From the NCBI GenBank assembly GCA_019671005.1, contig CM033715.1, forward strand, positions 7,440,001-7,504,000: a DNA stretch of 64,000 nucleotides, given 5' to 3'. Position 1 is the first letter of the stretch, and every line of letters starts with the position of its first letter. This document shows, one piece after another, positions 23,560 through 34,779 of this stretch. Under the pieces are notes generated by a model. The model searched no databases and had not been told where the DNA came from. It saw nothing but the letters and a program-made list of their open reading frames with translations. The DNA comes from Hibiscus mutabilis (taxonomy: Eukaryota > Streptophyta > Magnoliopsida > Malvales > Malvaceae). The translations under genes were made by a program, and so were the position numbers.

Positions 23560-25430
23560 AGTTTGAAGATCTTTTTCTCCGTTGATGGTGTAATAGGTCA
23601 AATTTTCCTTCAAATCTTGTCTCTTCGCCAGTGATGTGACAGATCCGTCATATTTCAAATCCTACTTCTCCGTTGATAGTGCAGCAGACCAAATTTCTAC
23701 TCAGGTCTTGTTTCTCTGCTGATGGTACAGCTAGACCTAACTTTTTTCCTCAAGCTACTTCTTTGTACAGTTACAACAAAAAAATTAAAAAAAGGTAAAA
23801 ATGAAGAAGAAAAAATGAAATGAAAAAGAAAATTTATCAACTTTCATCGCCCAATCTAGACCCTCTGCTGATGGAGTGGCTAGGTCCAAGACGTCGTCCT
23901 CAAATCTCTCTCTCCGCTGACGGTGTAGCCGGTTCCAAGTCGTCATTATCTGATCCAATCCTCTACTGATGGAGTGGCCGGGTTCAAGCTCCCGTCGTCC
24001 TCAGATCCTGCTCTCCACTAATGGTGTAGCCGGTTCCAGGTCGTCATTATCCGATCCAGTCCTCCGCTGATGGAGTGGCCGGGTCCAAGCTCTCGTCATC
24101 CTCAGATCCTGCTCTCCGCTGATGGTGTAGCCGGTTCCAGGTCGTCATTATCCGATCTAGTCCTCCGCTGATGGAGTGGTCGGGTCCAAGCGTCCTCAAA
24201 TCACATTCTCGTTGATGGTGTAGCGGTTTCAGCTCGTCAATATCCGATCCGATCCTCCTCCGGATGAGTGGCGGGTACAAGCTATCGTCATCCTTAGATC
24301 CTGCTCTCCGCCGATGGCGAGCGATTTTAGGTCATCATTATCCGATCCAGTCCTCCGCTGATGGAGTGGCTAGGTACAAACTATCGTCGTCTTTAGATCA
24401 TGTTCTCCGTTGATGGTGTAGCCGGTTTCAGGTCGTCATTATCCGATCCAGTCATCCGCTGATGGAGTGGCCAGGTACAAGCAATCGTCGTCCTCAGATC
24501 CTGCTCTCCGCTGATGGTGGAGCTGGTTCTAGGCCATCATTATCTGATCTAGTCCTTCGCTGATGGAGTGGCTAGGTCCAAGCTATTGTCGTCCTCAGAT
24601 CCTGCTCTACGCTGATGGTGTAGCCGGTTCTAGGTCGTCATTATCCGATCCAGTCTTTCGTTGATGGAGTGGCTAGGTCCAAGCTATCGTCGTCCTTAGA
24701 TCCTGCTCTCTGCTGATGGTGTAGCCGGTTCCAGGCCGTCATTATCCGATCCAGTCCTCCGCTGATGGTGTGGCTGAGGTCCAATTTATCGCTATCCTCT
24801 TTCGCTGATGGTATAGTAGGGTTCCGATTAATGTTTCGCTTCTCCTCTAATGACGTCGTAGAATCTGAATTATTCGATCATGTCCCTCCGTTGATGGTGT
24901 GATCGAGGTCCAGCTTGCTGCTATCCCGCTTCTCCGCCGATGGTGCAGTAGGGTTCGATTAATGTTCTCGCTTCTTCGTTGATGGCGAGGTAGAATCCAA
25001 GTTACAATTCGATCTTACCCCTCCGTTGATGGTGTGGTTAGATCCAAATTTTATTGACTTTCAAATTTCCTTTATTAAAGTTGCAGCTAAAAAAGAAAGA
25101 ATTGAAAAAATGAAAAAAGCAAAAGCAAAAAAAAAAAGAAAAAAAAAAAAAAGAATGAAAAAAAAAAAAAAGAAGAAAAGAAGAAAAAAGAAAATAATGA
25201 AAAAATAGAAAAAATAGAAAAAATCAAAATGAGCTTTCAATCATTTGATCCCGCCTCTTCGTCAGAGTTGTAGCTGGATCAGACATCAGAACTTTCGTCC
25301 ATCGATCTTGCATCTTCGTCAGTGTTGCAGCTGGATCAAGTTTTGAAGACCCTACCTCTTCGTCGGTGTTGCAGCTGGGTCAAGTTTTCTTAGGAATCAC
25401 ATCGTCATCAATAATGTAGCAAGTTGCACC
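23560..25430 (+). repeat. Degenerate ~50-bp repeat array with 101-bp dimers, internal 1
   Basis: The recurring core is CTCCGCTGATGGTGTAGCCGG or CTCCGCTGATGGAGTGGCCGG. From about 23880 to 24780 the two variants alternate, so the unit is a dimer of about 101 bp (for example the core at 24021 and again at 24122). Outside that block single, more diverged units continue to about 25430 (CTTCGTCAGTGTTGCAGCTGG). No reading frame stays open across the array. Confidence 0.8.
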
Positions 25431-25662
25431 CATTTTGCCTCCCCAACAGACAACCTCCAATTTTAAAGATTTTGCTTCCCCGAAAGTGACAAGGTGGATG
25501 AACCAAGACAAGAAAGAAGACATGGGTCAAAGAGAAAGAAGATCTATTGAAGAAAAAAAACATACGTCAACAGGGAAGAAGCTCAGCCAGACCGGACGGA
25601 AAGGGTCAATTTTAGTCTTTGCTCTATATTGCTGTTACACAACAATGAGCAAAGAGGGCAGC

Positions 25663-27815
25663 TGTAATTACCCGTTTCTGCCCGGGTTACCCAAATCAAC
25701 CCGGATTCAACCCAAACCCAAACCAAACCCGGTTCAGACCCATGACCCGACCCAAACCATAAAAACCCTAACCTTAATCCTCTTTAACCCTTCAGCCGCC
25801 AACATCTTCTCATCCCACCGCCACCGCTGCCAGTCTCAGCCGCCGCATTCCTCGCCGTTCACCATTACCAGCAACAAATCACCCATATCCAAAACCCTAA
25901 AATTAATATCTAACCCGTAAACCTTAAAAATAATCCTAAACCAACCCATACCCGACAACACCTTAACCATTTGCCATAACCATAACCACTCACCATACCC
26001 TTCACCTACTTGGTAGATAATCCCTAAAATCCGGTTGTGCACCATGAAATATGCACAGGAATAAAATAAGAAGTTGTTATCTTTTATTATTGTAAATAAA
26101 TCCAAAAATTGTAAAGGGTTTTCGGATCATTAGAAATCAGAGAGAAAGAGAAGGTTTTTAGAGTAAAAAAATTGTAAGATTTTCAGAATCAATAAAAACT
26201 TTGGTTTTCATTCTTGCATGTTTTTTTTTATTTCGAATCAAAAAAAAGAAATTTTATAGTTGAAAATCAAAACTTTAATTCGTTTGTTTTCATGAAAACT
26301 AAAAAAGAGGGGAAGTCGAAGCTTACCTGCCGTCGTAGTTCTTCGCCGTGAGGCCGCTTGCGGCCGGTGAACGGCGTTCGGCCAAGATGTAAGGAGGGGC
26401 TGCCGTCGAGAGAGAGGGTTGAAGGAGAAAACATTTTAGGGTTTTTTTATCATCTGTTTCGAAATAAAAACTGACCCATCTTATTTTTTGATCCAGCATT
26501 CAAAACGACATCGTTTGAGAGTTTGTAAAAATGGTTTAATTGCACCTTTTGTCCCCATATTCTTCTCCCGCTTTAATTTCTGTTCTGGTTTAATTGCGCG
26601 CGTGGTCCTTTCCCTCTGTTCCCGCTTTTGTTTTTAATCCAGGGACCAATTGCACTTTTGGTCCCCTGAAGTTTTATTTCTATATCTTTTCGTTTTTATT
26701 TCTCCTTTTTTTCAATGTGGTCCCTTTCAGATCTGGTTATTATTGTTATTTATTATTATTATTATTGTCTTTTTAACTCTAGCACTTTTATTTTATTTTA
26801 TTTATATTTCTTGCCTTGTAATTTAGTTTTCATGCATTTTAACCCTTAATATTAGTGTGATGTTTTTTTACATAATGTCTTGTTTTTTTATTTTGATGTA
26901 GGCATAAATCATGTCATATGATAAAGTTAGTGTAGTATTGTAGAAATGTTGCTCTATTAATTTGGCATCATATTATATGTATGTTTTGTATATATTGCAT
27001 TATGTTTTTACTTAGTTTTTTTTACATGTATCTATATGATTAATTATTTCTTGAATTTTTTTTTCTCTTCACATATTCTTTTATGCTTTGTTTTTATTAT
27101 TGTGATATATTATGTTTATATTTTTTCGTTTTTGTTTAATATTGTGATAGTGTTGCTTTGTTAGTTTAATGTCATATCCTATGTAGGCCATGCATTTGTT
27201 GCATTTGTGTTTTTCTTATGTGTTCCAGCATGTTGTTAGGATTAGTTTATTTAAATTTTGGAAGCATGTTTTCTTTCTCTCTTTCCCATACTTGTGCTTA
27301 TGCTTTGTGCTCATTTGGGTATGTTATGTTTTTAATTTATTTCATATACTTTATTATCTTTATTTAATGTGTTTAATATTTGTTTTATAAGATTGTATAA
27401 CAGAATATAAATTGTCAATATGGTGCCCTTTTATTCGAGCGTAAACGGGGCAAGTATCAGTCGTAGTGATGGTGGTTGGGCGTTTACTCTCAGATATCGG
27501 GGCTTTTAAAATTTACTTGCACATATAACCGAATTTTAATTTAACCATCACATTAATCCAGAAAGTTTAATATTAATAAAGCGGTAATTATTAAAGTACC
27601 AATTTTGGGCAGTGTGGGGGTGCTAAACCTTCCCCATCCGTAACCGACTCTCGAACCCGACATTTTGAAATCTCTGATTTTTACGGTGTTCAGTCCACCT
27701 TGAGTGGTCGGTGGCGACTCATTTTTAAATAAAATACGGTTTTTCTAAAATCTCACAGATGACATCAAAATTCAAAATAAAAACACATTTTTTTAGCGAG
27801 AGGGACATCGCTACA
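25663..27815 (+). repeat. LTR2, mosaic middle LTR
   Basis: 2153 bp. In its 5' half it shares with LTR3 and not LTR1: the CCGCCACCGCTGCC form, CGTAAACCTT, CATAACCATAACCAC, TTCAGAATC, GATGTAAGG and the absence of the 22-bp insertion. In its 3' half it shares with LTR1 and not LTR3: GCATTTTAACCC, ATAATGTCTTG, GGGTATGTTATG, ATAACAGAATATAAA and GGCAAGTATCAGTCG. The change falls near 26.8 kb. Confidence 0.9.
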
Positions 27816-27817
27816 AA

Positions 27818-27835
27818 TGGCGACTCTGTTGGGGA
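27818..27835 (+). promoter_or_regulatory. Primer-binding site of internal region 2
   Basis: Identical to the site after LTR1, in the same position relative to the LTR end. Confidence 0.75.
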
Positions 27836-29427
27836 GCATTTTTTTTGTTTTCAAAATAAAAAGAGAGTCGAGCTTTTTCAAATAATTACCGCTTTACAAA
27901 TATTAGAAGTTCCGGATTAAAGTGACTGTTAAACTAATATCCAGTTATAATTGCGTGTTTATTTTAACGCATTTAAAATTTGGCATATAAACTCGTCTTT
28001 TTAAGTGAGGGGAAAACGCTAATGCTTTCGTGAAGATATCGTTCCTCCGTGTAGGCCTAGCAAGTACCTTGGGGCTCGAGTACCTTATGCTTTCGTAAGG
28101 ATATCGTTTCTTAAGACAGCAGGCATAAGTGAATGGGTCCCCCGAATTGAACCCGGTTGAAAGGAGCCTATAATGGGTGATGACCAGGGGCCTTGCTACT
28201 CTTAGTAGAGGACAACAAGGACAATTCGGGTACCTCTTAGCACCAAAACTGCATATAGTAAGTCGTAGGAGCCAACCCTTTAGAGCCATGTGAAACTCGC
28301 GCCCGATTAGTGGTCACCCTATTTAGGCTCGGTGCCTTATTTCTTGTTTATGTACAGTTTTTTATTACTTTATTTTTGTTATATTTATCATTTGTTTTAT
28401 TAAAACATTTTATTTGGTAATAACTCGTTTCATCTTTATTTTATTCATATCGCATCGATTTCATCTACATCATCGTGCACAACATCATCACAATCTTAAT
28501 TTTGCATTGCATCGATTTAGGACACATTTTGCATGCATTCATTTTCAAAAAAATAATAAAACTGGTCCCCGAAGTTGCCCCATTAAATACAACGAAGTTG
28601 GTCGATCTAGCACCTTACAGAGCATCTTACAAAAGTTTGGTCTTGGGGCATGTCCAAAAGAACCCCACATCTTTTACAAACATTATGCCTCTAACAAGGC
28701 CTCGGTCTAGGGGCAATCTTTGCCAAGGTCCAGCCTTCATTGCCGAGTCAAACCCTTGCACCCCTGAAATGTTTACATTGACCACAGTCTGCAAAACTGC
28801 ACCCAATCCAAAAAATAATGAGCTAGCATGAACCAACACAATTTATGAACCCAACTTAGGGGGCAACAGAATCCACACTCAAAGTGTCAAATTCAAGAGC
28901 AGCTTCAGACGATGGCATAAGAACGAATAAAATGTTGGGGCATGCACCCAAATGACTGATCGAACCCAAAAAGAGGTTGGGGCACCGTCACATACAAAAG
29001 ACCAAGATCCTGACAGGACCAGTGAGGAGTCAGGGGCATCCCTCTGAGGACCAAAAATCGCATTCACACGTCCAAATCATTTTGCATGTAGGATAAAATG
29101 CATACATCTTACATACATTTAAGTTGTCATGCATTTAGACTAGACACATGTATTAGAAACAAATTTAGGTGCACTCATGGTGCATTTATTTGTGCGTGCG
29201 AACAGGTCCAGGGAAGAGACCAAAGAACCTCAGCCATGGGGGCAACAACACAACTGCCAACTTCTAGCTATGAAGAAGGCCAAACATGCGAAAAAGTCAA
29301 ACCTTTAGATAAAAGGTATCAGCGGCAAAATTTGAACAACAAATACTAACTAATGATTTGTTTCATTTTCAGGTCTTGTCTACATCAGTAGTGGTGGACC
29401 AGCTCAGGCAATACAAACAAATCTAAC

Positions 29428-31255
29428 AGTTTGAAGATCTTTTTCTCCGTTGATGGTGTAATAGGTCAAATTTTCCTTCAAATCTTGTCTCTTCGCCAGT
29501 GATGTGACAGATCCGTCATATTTCAAATCCTACTTCTCCGTTGATAGTGCAGCAGACCAAATTTCTACTCAGGTCTTGTTTCTCTGCTGATGGTACAGCT
29601 AGACCTAACTTTTTTCCTCAAGCTACTTCTTTGTACAGTTACAACAAAAAAATTAAAAAAAGGTAAAAATGAAGAAGAAAAAATGAAATGAAAAAGAAAA
29701 TTTATCAACTTTCATCGCCCAATCTAGACCCTCTGCTGATGGAGTGGCTAGGTCCAAGACGTCGTCCTCAAATCCTGCTCTCCGCTGACGGTGTAGCCGG
29801 TTCCAAGTCGTCATTATCTGATCCAATCCTCTACTGATGGAGTGGCCGGGTTCAAGCTCCCGTCGTCCTCAGATCCTGCTCTCCACTAATGGTGTAGCCG
29901 GTTCCAGGTCGTCATTATCCGATCCAGTCCTCCGCTGATGGAGTGGCCGGGTCCAAGCTCTCGTCATCCTCAGATCCTGCTCTCCGCTGATGGTGTAGCC
30001 GGTTCCAGGTCGTCATTATCCGATCTAGTCCTCCGCTGATGGAGTGGTCGGGTCCAAGCGTCCTCAAATCCTGTTCTCTGTTGATGGTGTAGCCGGTTTC
30101 AGCTCGTCAATATCTGATCCAGTCCTCCGCTGACAGAGTGGCCGGGTACAAGCTATCGTCATCCTTAGATCCTGCTCTCCGCTGATGGCGTAGCCAGTTT
30201 TAGGTCATCATTATCCGATCCAGTCCTCCGCTGATGGAGTGGCTAGGTACAAACTATCGTCGTCTTTAGATCATGTTCTCCGTTGATGGTGTAGCCGGTT
30301 TCAGGTCGTCATTATCCGATCCAGTCATCCGCTGATGGAGTGGCCAGGTACAAGCAATCGTCGTCCTCAGATCCTGCTCTCCGCTGATGGTGGAGCTGGT
30401 TCTAGGCCATCATTATCTGATCTAGTCCTTCGCTGATGGAGTGGCTAGGTCCAAGCTATTGTCGTCCTCAGATCCTGCTCTACGCTGATGGTGTAGCCGG
30501 TTCTAGGTCGTCATTATCCGATCCAGTCTTTCGTTGATGGAGTGGCTAGGTCCAAGCTATCGTCGTCCTTAGATCCTGCTCTCTGCTGATGGTGTAGCCG
30601 GTTCCAGGCCGTCATTATCCGATCCAGTCCTCCGCTGATGGTGTGGCTGAGGTCCAAGTTACTGCTATCCTACTTCTCCGCTGATGGTATAGTAGGGTTC
30701 CAGTTAATGTTCTGCTTCTCCTCTAATGACGTCGTAGAATCTGAATTATTCGATCATGTCCCTCCGTTGATGGTGTGACTGAGGTCCAAGCTGCTGCTAT
30801 CCTGCTTCTCCGCTGATGGTGCAGTAGGGTTCCAGTTAATGTTCTGCTTCTTCGTTGATGGCGAGGTAGAATCCAAGTTACAATTCGATCTTACCCCTCC
30901 GTTGATGGTGTGGTTAGATCCAAATTTACTGACTTTCAAATTTCCTTTATTAAAGTTGCAGCTAAAAAAAGAAAGAATTGAAAAATTCAAAAGCAAAGAG
31001 AAAAAAGAAAACAGAAAAAAAGAATGAAAAAAGGAAAAAAAGAAGAAAAGAAGAAAAAAGAAAATAATGAAAAAATAGAAAAAATAGAAAAAATCAAAAT
31101 GAGCTTTCAATCATTTGATCCCGCCTCTTCGTCAGAGTTGTAGCTGGATCAGACATCAGAACTTTCGTCCATCGATCTTGCATCTTCGTCAGTGTTGCAG
31201 CTGGATCAAGTTTTGAAGACCCTACCTCTTCGTCGGTGTTGCAGCTGGGTCAAGT
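29428..31255 (+). repeat. Degenerate ~50-bp repeat array with 101-bp dimers, internal 2
   Basis: Counterpart of 23560-25430. The block 29740-30650 is the regular dimer part. Here the units near 30060-30200 keep the CTGATGG and GTAGCC forms that are damaged in internal 1. Confidence 0.8.
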
Positions 31256-31533
31256 TTTCTTAGGAATCACATCGTCATCAATAATGTAGCAAGTTGCACC
31301 CATTTTGCCTCCCCAACAGACAACCTCCAATTTTAAAGATTTTGCTTCCCCGAAAGTGACAAGGTGGATGAACCAAGACAAGAAAGAAGACATGGGTCAA
31401 AGAGAAAGAAGATCTATTGAAGAAAAAAACATACGTCAACGGGAAGAAGCTCGGCCCGGGGCCGGACGGAAAGGGTCAATTTTAGTCTTTGCTCTATATT
31501 GTCATTTACACAACAATGAGCAAAGAGGGCAAA

Positions 31534-33651
31534 TTATAATTACCGTTTTACGCGGGTTACCCAAATCACCCGGATTCAACCCAAACCCAAACCAAACCCG
31601 GTTCGGACCCATGACCCGACCCAAACCATAAAAACCCTAACCTTAATCCTCTTTAACCCTTCAGCCGCCAACATCTTCTCATCCCACCGCCACCGCTGCC
31701 AGTCTCAGCCGCCGCATTCCTCGCCGTTCACCATTACCAGCAACAAATCACCCATATCCAAAACCCTAAAATTAATATCTAACCCGTAAACCTTAAAAAT
31801 AATCCTAAACCAACCCATACCCGACAACACCTTAACCATTTGCCATAACCATAACCACTCACCATACCCTTCACCTACTTGGTAGATAATCCCCTAAAAT
31901 CCGGCTATGCACCATGAAATCAGATCTGCAGGAATAAAATAAGGAGTTTTCGGTCATTAGAAATCAGAGAGAAAGAGAAGGTTTTTAGAGTAAAAAAAAT
32001 TGTAAGATTTTCAGAATCAATAAAAACTTTGGTTTTCATTCTTGCATGTTTTTTTTTATTTCGAATCAAAAAAAAGAAATTTTATAGTTGAAAATCAAAA
32101 CTTTAATTCGTTTGTTTTCATGAAAACTAAAAAAGAGGGGAAGTCGAAGCTTACCTGCCGTCGTAGTTCTTCGCCGTGAGGCCGCTTGCGGCCGGTGAAC
32201 GGCGTTCGGCCAAGATGTAAGGAGGGGCTGCCATCGAGAGAGAGGGTTGAAGGAGAAAACATTTTAGGGTTTTTTTATCATCTATTTCGAAATAAAAACT
32301 GACCCATCTTATTTTTTGATCCAGCATTCAAAACGACATCGTTTGGGAGTTTTGTAAAAATGGTTTAATTGCACCTGTGGTCCCCATTTTCTTCTCCCAC
32401 TTTAATTTCTGTCCTGGTTTAATTGCGTGTGTGGTCCTTTCCCTCTGTTCCCGCTTTTGTTTTTAATCCAGGGACCAATTGCACTTTTGGTCCCTAAAGT
32501 TTTATTTCTATATCTTTTCGTTTTTATTTCTCATTTTTTTCAATATGGTCCCTTTCAGATATGGTTATTATTGTTATTTATTTACTTATTTATTTATTAT
32601 TATTATTGTCTTTTTAACTCTAGCACTTTTATTTTATATTATTTATATTTCTTGCCTTGTAATTTAGTTTTCATGCATTTCAACCCTTAATATTAGTGTG
32701 ATGTTTTTTACATAATGACTTGTTTTTTATTTTGATGTATGCATAAATCATGTCATATGATAAAGTTAGTGTAGTATTGTAGAAATGTTGCTCTATTAAT
32801 TTGGCATCATATTATATATATGTTTTGTATATATTGCATTATGTTTTTGTTTAGTTTTTTTACATGTATCTATATGATTAATTATTTCTTGAATTTTTTT
32901 CTCTTCACATATTCTTTTATGCTTTGTTTTTATTATTGTGATATATTATGTTTATGTTTTTTCGTTTTTGTTTAATATTGTGATAGTGTTGCTTTGTTAG
33001 TTTAATGTCATATCCTATGTATGCCATGCATTTGTCACATTTGTGTTTTTCTTTTGTGTTCAAGCATGTTGTTAGGATTAGTTTATTTAAATTTTGGAAG
33101 CATGTTTTTCTCTCTCTTTCCCATACTTGTGCTTATGCTTTGTGCTCATTTGGGCATGTTATGTTATTTATTTATTTCATATACTTTATTATCTTTATTT
33201 AATGTGTTTAATATTTGTTTTCTAAGATTGCATAACGGAATATAAATTGTCAATGTGGTGCCCTTTTATTTGAGCGTAAACGGGGCCAGTATTAGGCGTA
33301 GTGATGGTGGTTGGGCGTTTACTCTCGGATAACGGGGCTTTTAAAATTTACTTGCACATATAACCAAATTTTAAATTAATCGTCACATTAATCTGGAAAG
33401 ATTAATATTAATAAAGCAATAATTATTAAAGTACCAATTTTGGGCGGTGTGGGGTGCTAATCCTTCCCCATCCATAACCGACTCCCGAAGCTGATATTTT
33501 GAAATCTCTGTTTTTTACGGTGTCTGGTCCACCTTGAATGGCCGGTGGCGACTCCATTTTTAAATAAAATACGGTTTTTCTAAAGTCCCACGGAAGACAT
33601 CAAAATTTAAAATAAAAACACCTTTTTTTTAGCGAGAGGGACATCGCTACA
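31534..33651 (+). repeat. LTR3 of the array
   Basis: 2118 bp, ends CGCTACA. It lacks about 70 bp present near the middle of the 5' half of LTR1 (between GGAATAAAATAAG and the GTTTTCGGTCATTAG motif), and its 3' half has several private changes. No primer-binding site follows, as expected for the outer 3' LTR. Confidence 0.9.
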
Positions 33652-33656
33652 GAAGG
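33652..33656. repeat. Right target-site duplication GAAGG
   Basis: Matches 19743-19747. Confidence 0.85.
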
Positions 33657-33734
33657 TAAAAACAGAAAAGAAAAAGGTAAAATTAAAAAAATGAGGTGAG
33701 AGGCCAACCGCTAAAAAATCGTCGACAATTAGTC

Positions 33735-33900
33735 ACAAGGGCGGATGCATATGGCTCCCATAGGGGGCATATGCATCCTTATTTTTGGGGGAAATTTAAA
33801 AATATAGTGGAATTTGTAAATAAAATTTTATTTTGCATATCCATTTATAAAAAAAAGTGTATTAAAATTTTGAACCCCATTTTTTAGATCCTGGATCCGC
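33735..33900. mobile_element. Small element with GGCGGATGC/GGATCCGCC ends
   Basis: It begins GGGCGGATGCAT and ends CTGGATCCGCCA, which are inverted relative to one another. The AT-rich middle includes TTTTGAACCCCATTTTTTAG. Similar ends occur at 59285-59505. Class uncertain. Confidence 0.45.
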
Positions 33901-34154
33901 CACCGATTGGTCGTCACTGCAACATTCAAAGAAAAGGAAAGAAGAGAGGGGGCTTAGAGTTTTCTCTTTTTTAAGATGAGAGCATTTTTTATTTTCTTTT
34001 TTTTTGAAGTTGAGCGGAAGTCATCCATCATCACTTTTTAAAAAAATTAAGGTTTATAAGGTTATATTTCTCGAATTCGGATTTTATAAAAATCTACAAA
34101 CTTAGAAGTTTCCGAAAACAATCCCATTTGCATATCTCAAAAAGACTATTAATG

Positions 34155-34770
34155 AGTAAATGTGATGTTCAGTCTGCAAAGTTGACTCAAGTTTTATAAA
34201 TCGAAGCAAGGATGGACCATCGGAGTCAAGATTTGGGATTGAAGGCTAAAATATAAATGCTTGAAAGCGGAAGAGTAAATTTAAAAATAAATCAATTTTT
34301 TAAAATTTTATATAGAGAGATAAAGGTTGGACAAAAATTTTAGGAATGGGGCAATTGCCCCTCTCCACCCCATGTGGCTCCTCCCCTCAATCGAAACATC
34401 CAGAGATAATTTAATTACATTAAGTATTTAGTCATAAAAGAAAGTATTAAAAATAATAATTCAAATTATAAGCACAAAATCAATGATGGTTAATCCTCCA
34501 ACAAAAGGCATGCCATCAATGAGTTCTAAGGATCACGTTTTAGAAGTTAAAATGGCCCGCTCATAACTCAACTGTTAATGTTCTCGGTTTATAATAGTTT
34601 CAGAAGTAAAAGCGATACTCAATCTACAAAGTTGAATCAACTTTCAAGGATTGGAGCCCTCGTCTTAAAGTCAAAGGTAATTTAATTACATCAAATGTTT
34701 AGTCATAAGAAAGCGTGTTAAAGATAACCATTCAACACGTAAGCACGAAATTAATGATGATTATATCTTA
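34155..34770. repeat. Diverged direct repeat, first copy interrupted
   Basis: About 34160-34205 plus 34395-34490 matches 34607-34760 (for example AATTTAATTACATTAAGTATTTAGTCATAA against AATTTAATTACATCAAATGTTTAGTCATAA, and TAAGCACAAAATCAATGATGGTTAT-like tails). The first copy carries about 190 extra bp (roughly 34205-34395), ending with CCCCTCTCCACCCCATGTGGCTCC, that the second lacks. Confidence 0.55.
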
Positions 34771-34779
34771 AATATAATT

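Larger units (their letters stand above)
21954..25662 (+). mobile_element. Internal region 1 (non-coding)
   Basis: About 3.7 kb, nearly identical to 27816-31533. The first 1.5 kb has only short open frames and no recognised protein. From about 23500 onward it is built from a degenerate repeat. An A-rich polypurine stretch (25085-25230) interrupts the repeat, and AAAGAGGGCAGC (25651-25662) precedes the next LTR as a likely polypurine tract. It is more mutated than internal 2 near 24200-24320. Confidence 0.85.
27816..31533 (+). mobile_element. Internal region 2 (non-coding)
   Basis: About 3.7 kb, nearly identical to internal 1, with the same lack of gag/pol coding. The A-rich purine stretch (30960-31095) is shorter than in internal 1. 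AAAGAGGGCAAA precedes LTR3 as the likely polypurine tract. Confidence 0.85.
19748..33651 (+). mobile_element. Non-autonomous LTR retrotransposon (LARD-like) in a three-LTR tandem array
   Basis: Structure: LTR1 (19748-21953), internal 1, LTR2 (25663-27815), internal 2, LTR3 (31534-33651). LTR1 and LTR2 start TGTAATTACC, LTR3 has TTATAATTACC, and all three end CGCTACA. A primer-binding site follows LTR1 and LTR2, and a purine-rich tract precedes LTR2 and LTR3. GAAGG lies directly outside both ends (19743-19747 and 33652-33656), so the whole array sits in one insertion site. The internal regions encode no gag, protease, integrase or reverse transcriptase that I can find. They would need enzymes from another element, the definition of a LARD. 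LTR2 is a mosaic of LTR3-like and LTR1-like halves, which indicates unequal LTR-LTR recombination. Plus orientation follows from the position of the primer-binding site. Confidence 0.92.

Noticed and set aside
23880..24780. CRISPR-like or protein-coding tandem repeat
   Set aside because: The repeats are adjoining dimers of about 101 bp without unique spacers, in a plant retrotransposon, and no frame stays open through them.
25026..25208. Lysine-rich open frame of 60 codons
   Set aside because: It is the translation of an A-rich purine tract inside the retrotransposon interior. The counterpart at 30960-31095 has a different length and frame.
25435..25920. 161-codon open frame at the internal 1/LTR2 border
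   Set aside because: It crosses the LTR boundary and its counterpart at 31305-31631 is frameshifted. No domain recognised.
28414..28831. Overlapping open frames of about 100-118 codons in internal region 2, and their counterparts near 22642-22963
   Set aside because: They differ in frame between the two copies because of single-base indels, show no known domain and have no conserved start. They look like chance openings in non-coding retrotransposon sequence.
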